Assembly (NCBI GenBank): GCA_903845155.1
Contig: CAIMWN010000314.1
Coordinates: 1 to 33,397 of the forward strand
Direction: 5' to 3'
Source: Oligoflexia bacterium
Lineage (GTDB): Bacteria; Bdellovibrionota; UBA1018; CAIMNF01
DNA: 33,397 bases
The notes beneath the pieces are model-generated. The model saw only the letters and a program-made list of their open reading frames with translations, was not told the DNA's origin and did not search any database. Made by a program: the position numbers and the translations under genes. Position 1 is the first letter of the stretch. The number at the start of each line of letters is the position of its first letter. Below are positions 33,129-33,397 of this stretch, one piece after another.

Positions 33129-33397
33129 TCATAAACAACTAAACTGAGGGTGATTGAGTAACTGAAAATCAAAAGAATTTTGCTCATTTGTGGGCAAATC
33201 AAGCGGATATCTCGATCCACTGCGCTTCCATTTCGACAACCATTCTGGTCCTAGCAGAGTATGACTCGCTAGGACGTCACTTTGGTGATTATAAGCGATC
33301 GTCGTTTCGGCTTTCGGGCCTGTTTTTGAGCCCATTCCCACATAAAAACCAGCGCCAAGAAGCGCTGCGCGAACCGCGGTCGAGGCAGAGTAAGTCA
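33129..33397 (-). CDS. C-terminus of an MnmD-like tRNA methyltransferase (partial)
   Basis: The frame is open to the right edge and ends at 33129, giving the last 88 or so residues. TYSASTAVRAALLGAGFYVG and the following GSKTGPKAETTIA match the end of the Methyltransf_30 / MnmC-N (MnmD) domain, where a Ser/Cys-A-x-x-VR-x-x-L-x-x-AGF strand-helix precedes a Gly-Lys motif. These enzymes methylate the aminomethyl group at wobble uridine 34 of tRNA using S-adenosylmethionine. A further 50-residue tail (GPEWLSKWKRSGSRYP and after) is unusual. Upstream parts, including the SAM-binding motif, are outside the window. Confidence 0.6.
   Translation of the reverse strand, partial: TYSASTAVRAALLGAGFYVGMGSKTGPKAETTIAYNHQSDVLASHTLLGPEWLSKWKRSGSRYPLDLPTNEQNSFDFQLLNHPQFSCL

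Noticed and set aside
1-33397. CRISPR array, tRNA or rRNA genes, complete insertion sequence
   Set aside because: I saw no regularly spaced identical repeats, no tRNA- or rRNA-like sequence, and no intact transposase; the mobile-element signs are relics only.

Overview
The window reads as chromosomal DNA of a Gram-negative bacterium of moderate G+C. It carries a TonB-dependent outer-membrane receptor with its own ExbB/ExbD/TonB energiser, a full-length RND pump, several lipoproteins with clear lipoboxes, and many signal peptides. The density of exported degradative enzymes, lipoproteins and decayed gene fragments would suit a Bdellovibrionota/Oligoflexia-type or related environmental lineage. 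That placement is inference; there is no rRNA or other phylogenetic marker here.

Layout. 1-3300 is an accessory region: a 250-nt multi-hairpin element, a toxin-antitoxin pair with a palindromic operator, a small secreted protein, and a DNA-binding-like protein overlapping a tyrosine integrase that has lost its catalytic half. 3328-6024 encodes a large secreted fusion: SGNH esterase, dockerin-like calcium repeats and a GH49 dextranase-like beta-helix. 6236-12156 is a metal-acquisition block: ZIP transporter plus His-tailed HMA-like protein, Fur-family regulator, TonB-dependent receptor, ExbB-ExbD-TonB. 12158-14423 holds relics (cation-diffusion facilitator, response-regulator receiver, polysaccharide deacetylase) among three small exported proteins. 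14424-17009 is an NHL-repeat lipoprotein with a long (PT)n linker. 17098-19355 mixes a sterol-desaturase-like enzyme and a CsgG-like lipoprotein with two more relics. 19427-23829 holds an RND pump, YaeQ and a DTW-domain protein. 24043-30722 holds a GH46 chitosanase lipoprotein, a PD40 propeller protein, a PL8 polysaccharide lyase and a frameshifted large exported protein. 30719-33397 holds a neutral-ceramidase-family enzyme, a lipoprotein and the end of an MnmD-like methyltransferase.

The most coherent system is the metal block. I find three copies of an 18-bp motif with the 7-1-7 inverted-repeat architecture of Fur-family operators (consensus TGCRAWT-G-AYTTGYA). One lies between the ZIP operon and the regulator, and two lie between the receptor and exbB. 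This predicts one compact regulon in which outer-membrane uptake, its energiser, inner-membrane import and a metal-binding accessory protein answer to the adjacent regulator; zinc is the likeliest metal. A cation-exporter relic directly after tonB suggests the block once also held an efflux gene.

Other points of note are two neighbouring exported genes (PL8 lyase and the large protein after it) whose best starts by Shine-Dalgarno and signal peptide are ATC and ATT, a ceramidase homologue with Thr where the family has its nucleophilic Ser, and a relic at 17.1 kb of a paralogue of the integrase-linked gene at 2.1 kb. The relics were read by eye from translated intergenic DNA and need a homology search to confirm.
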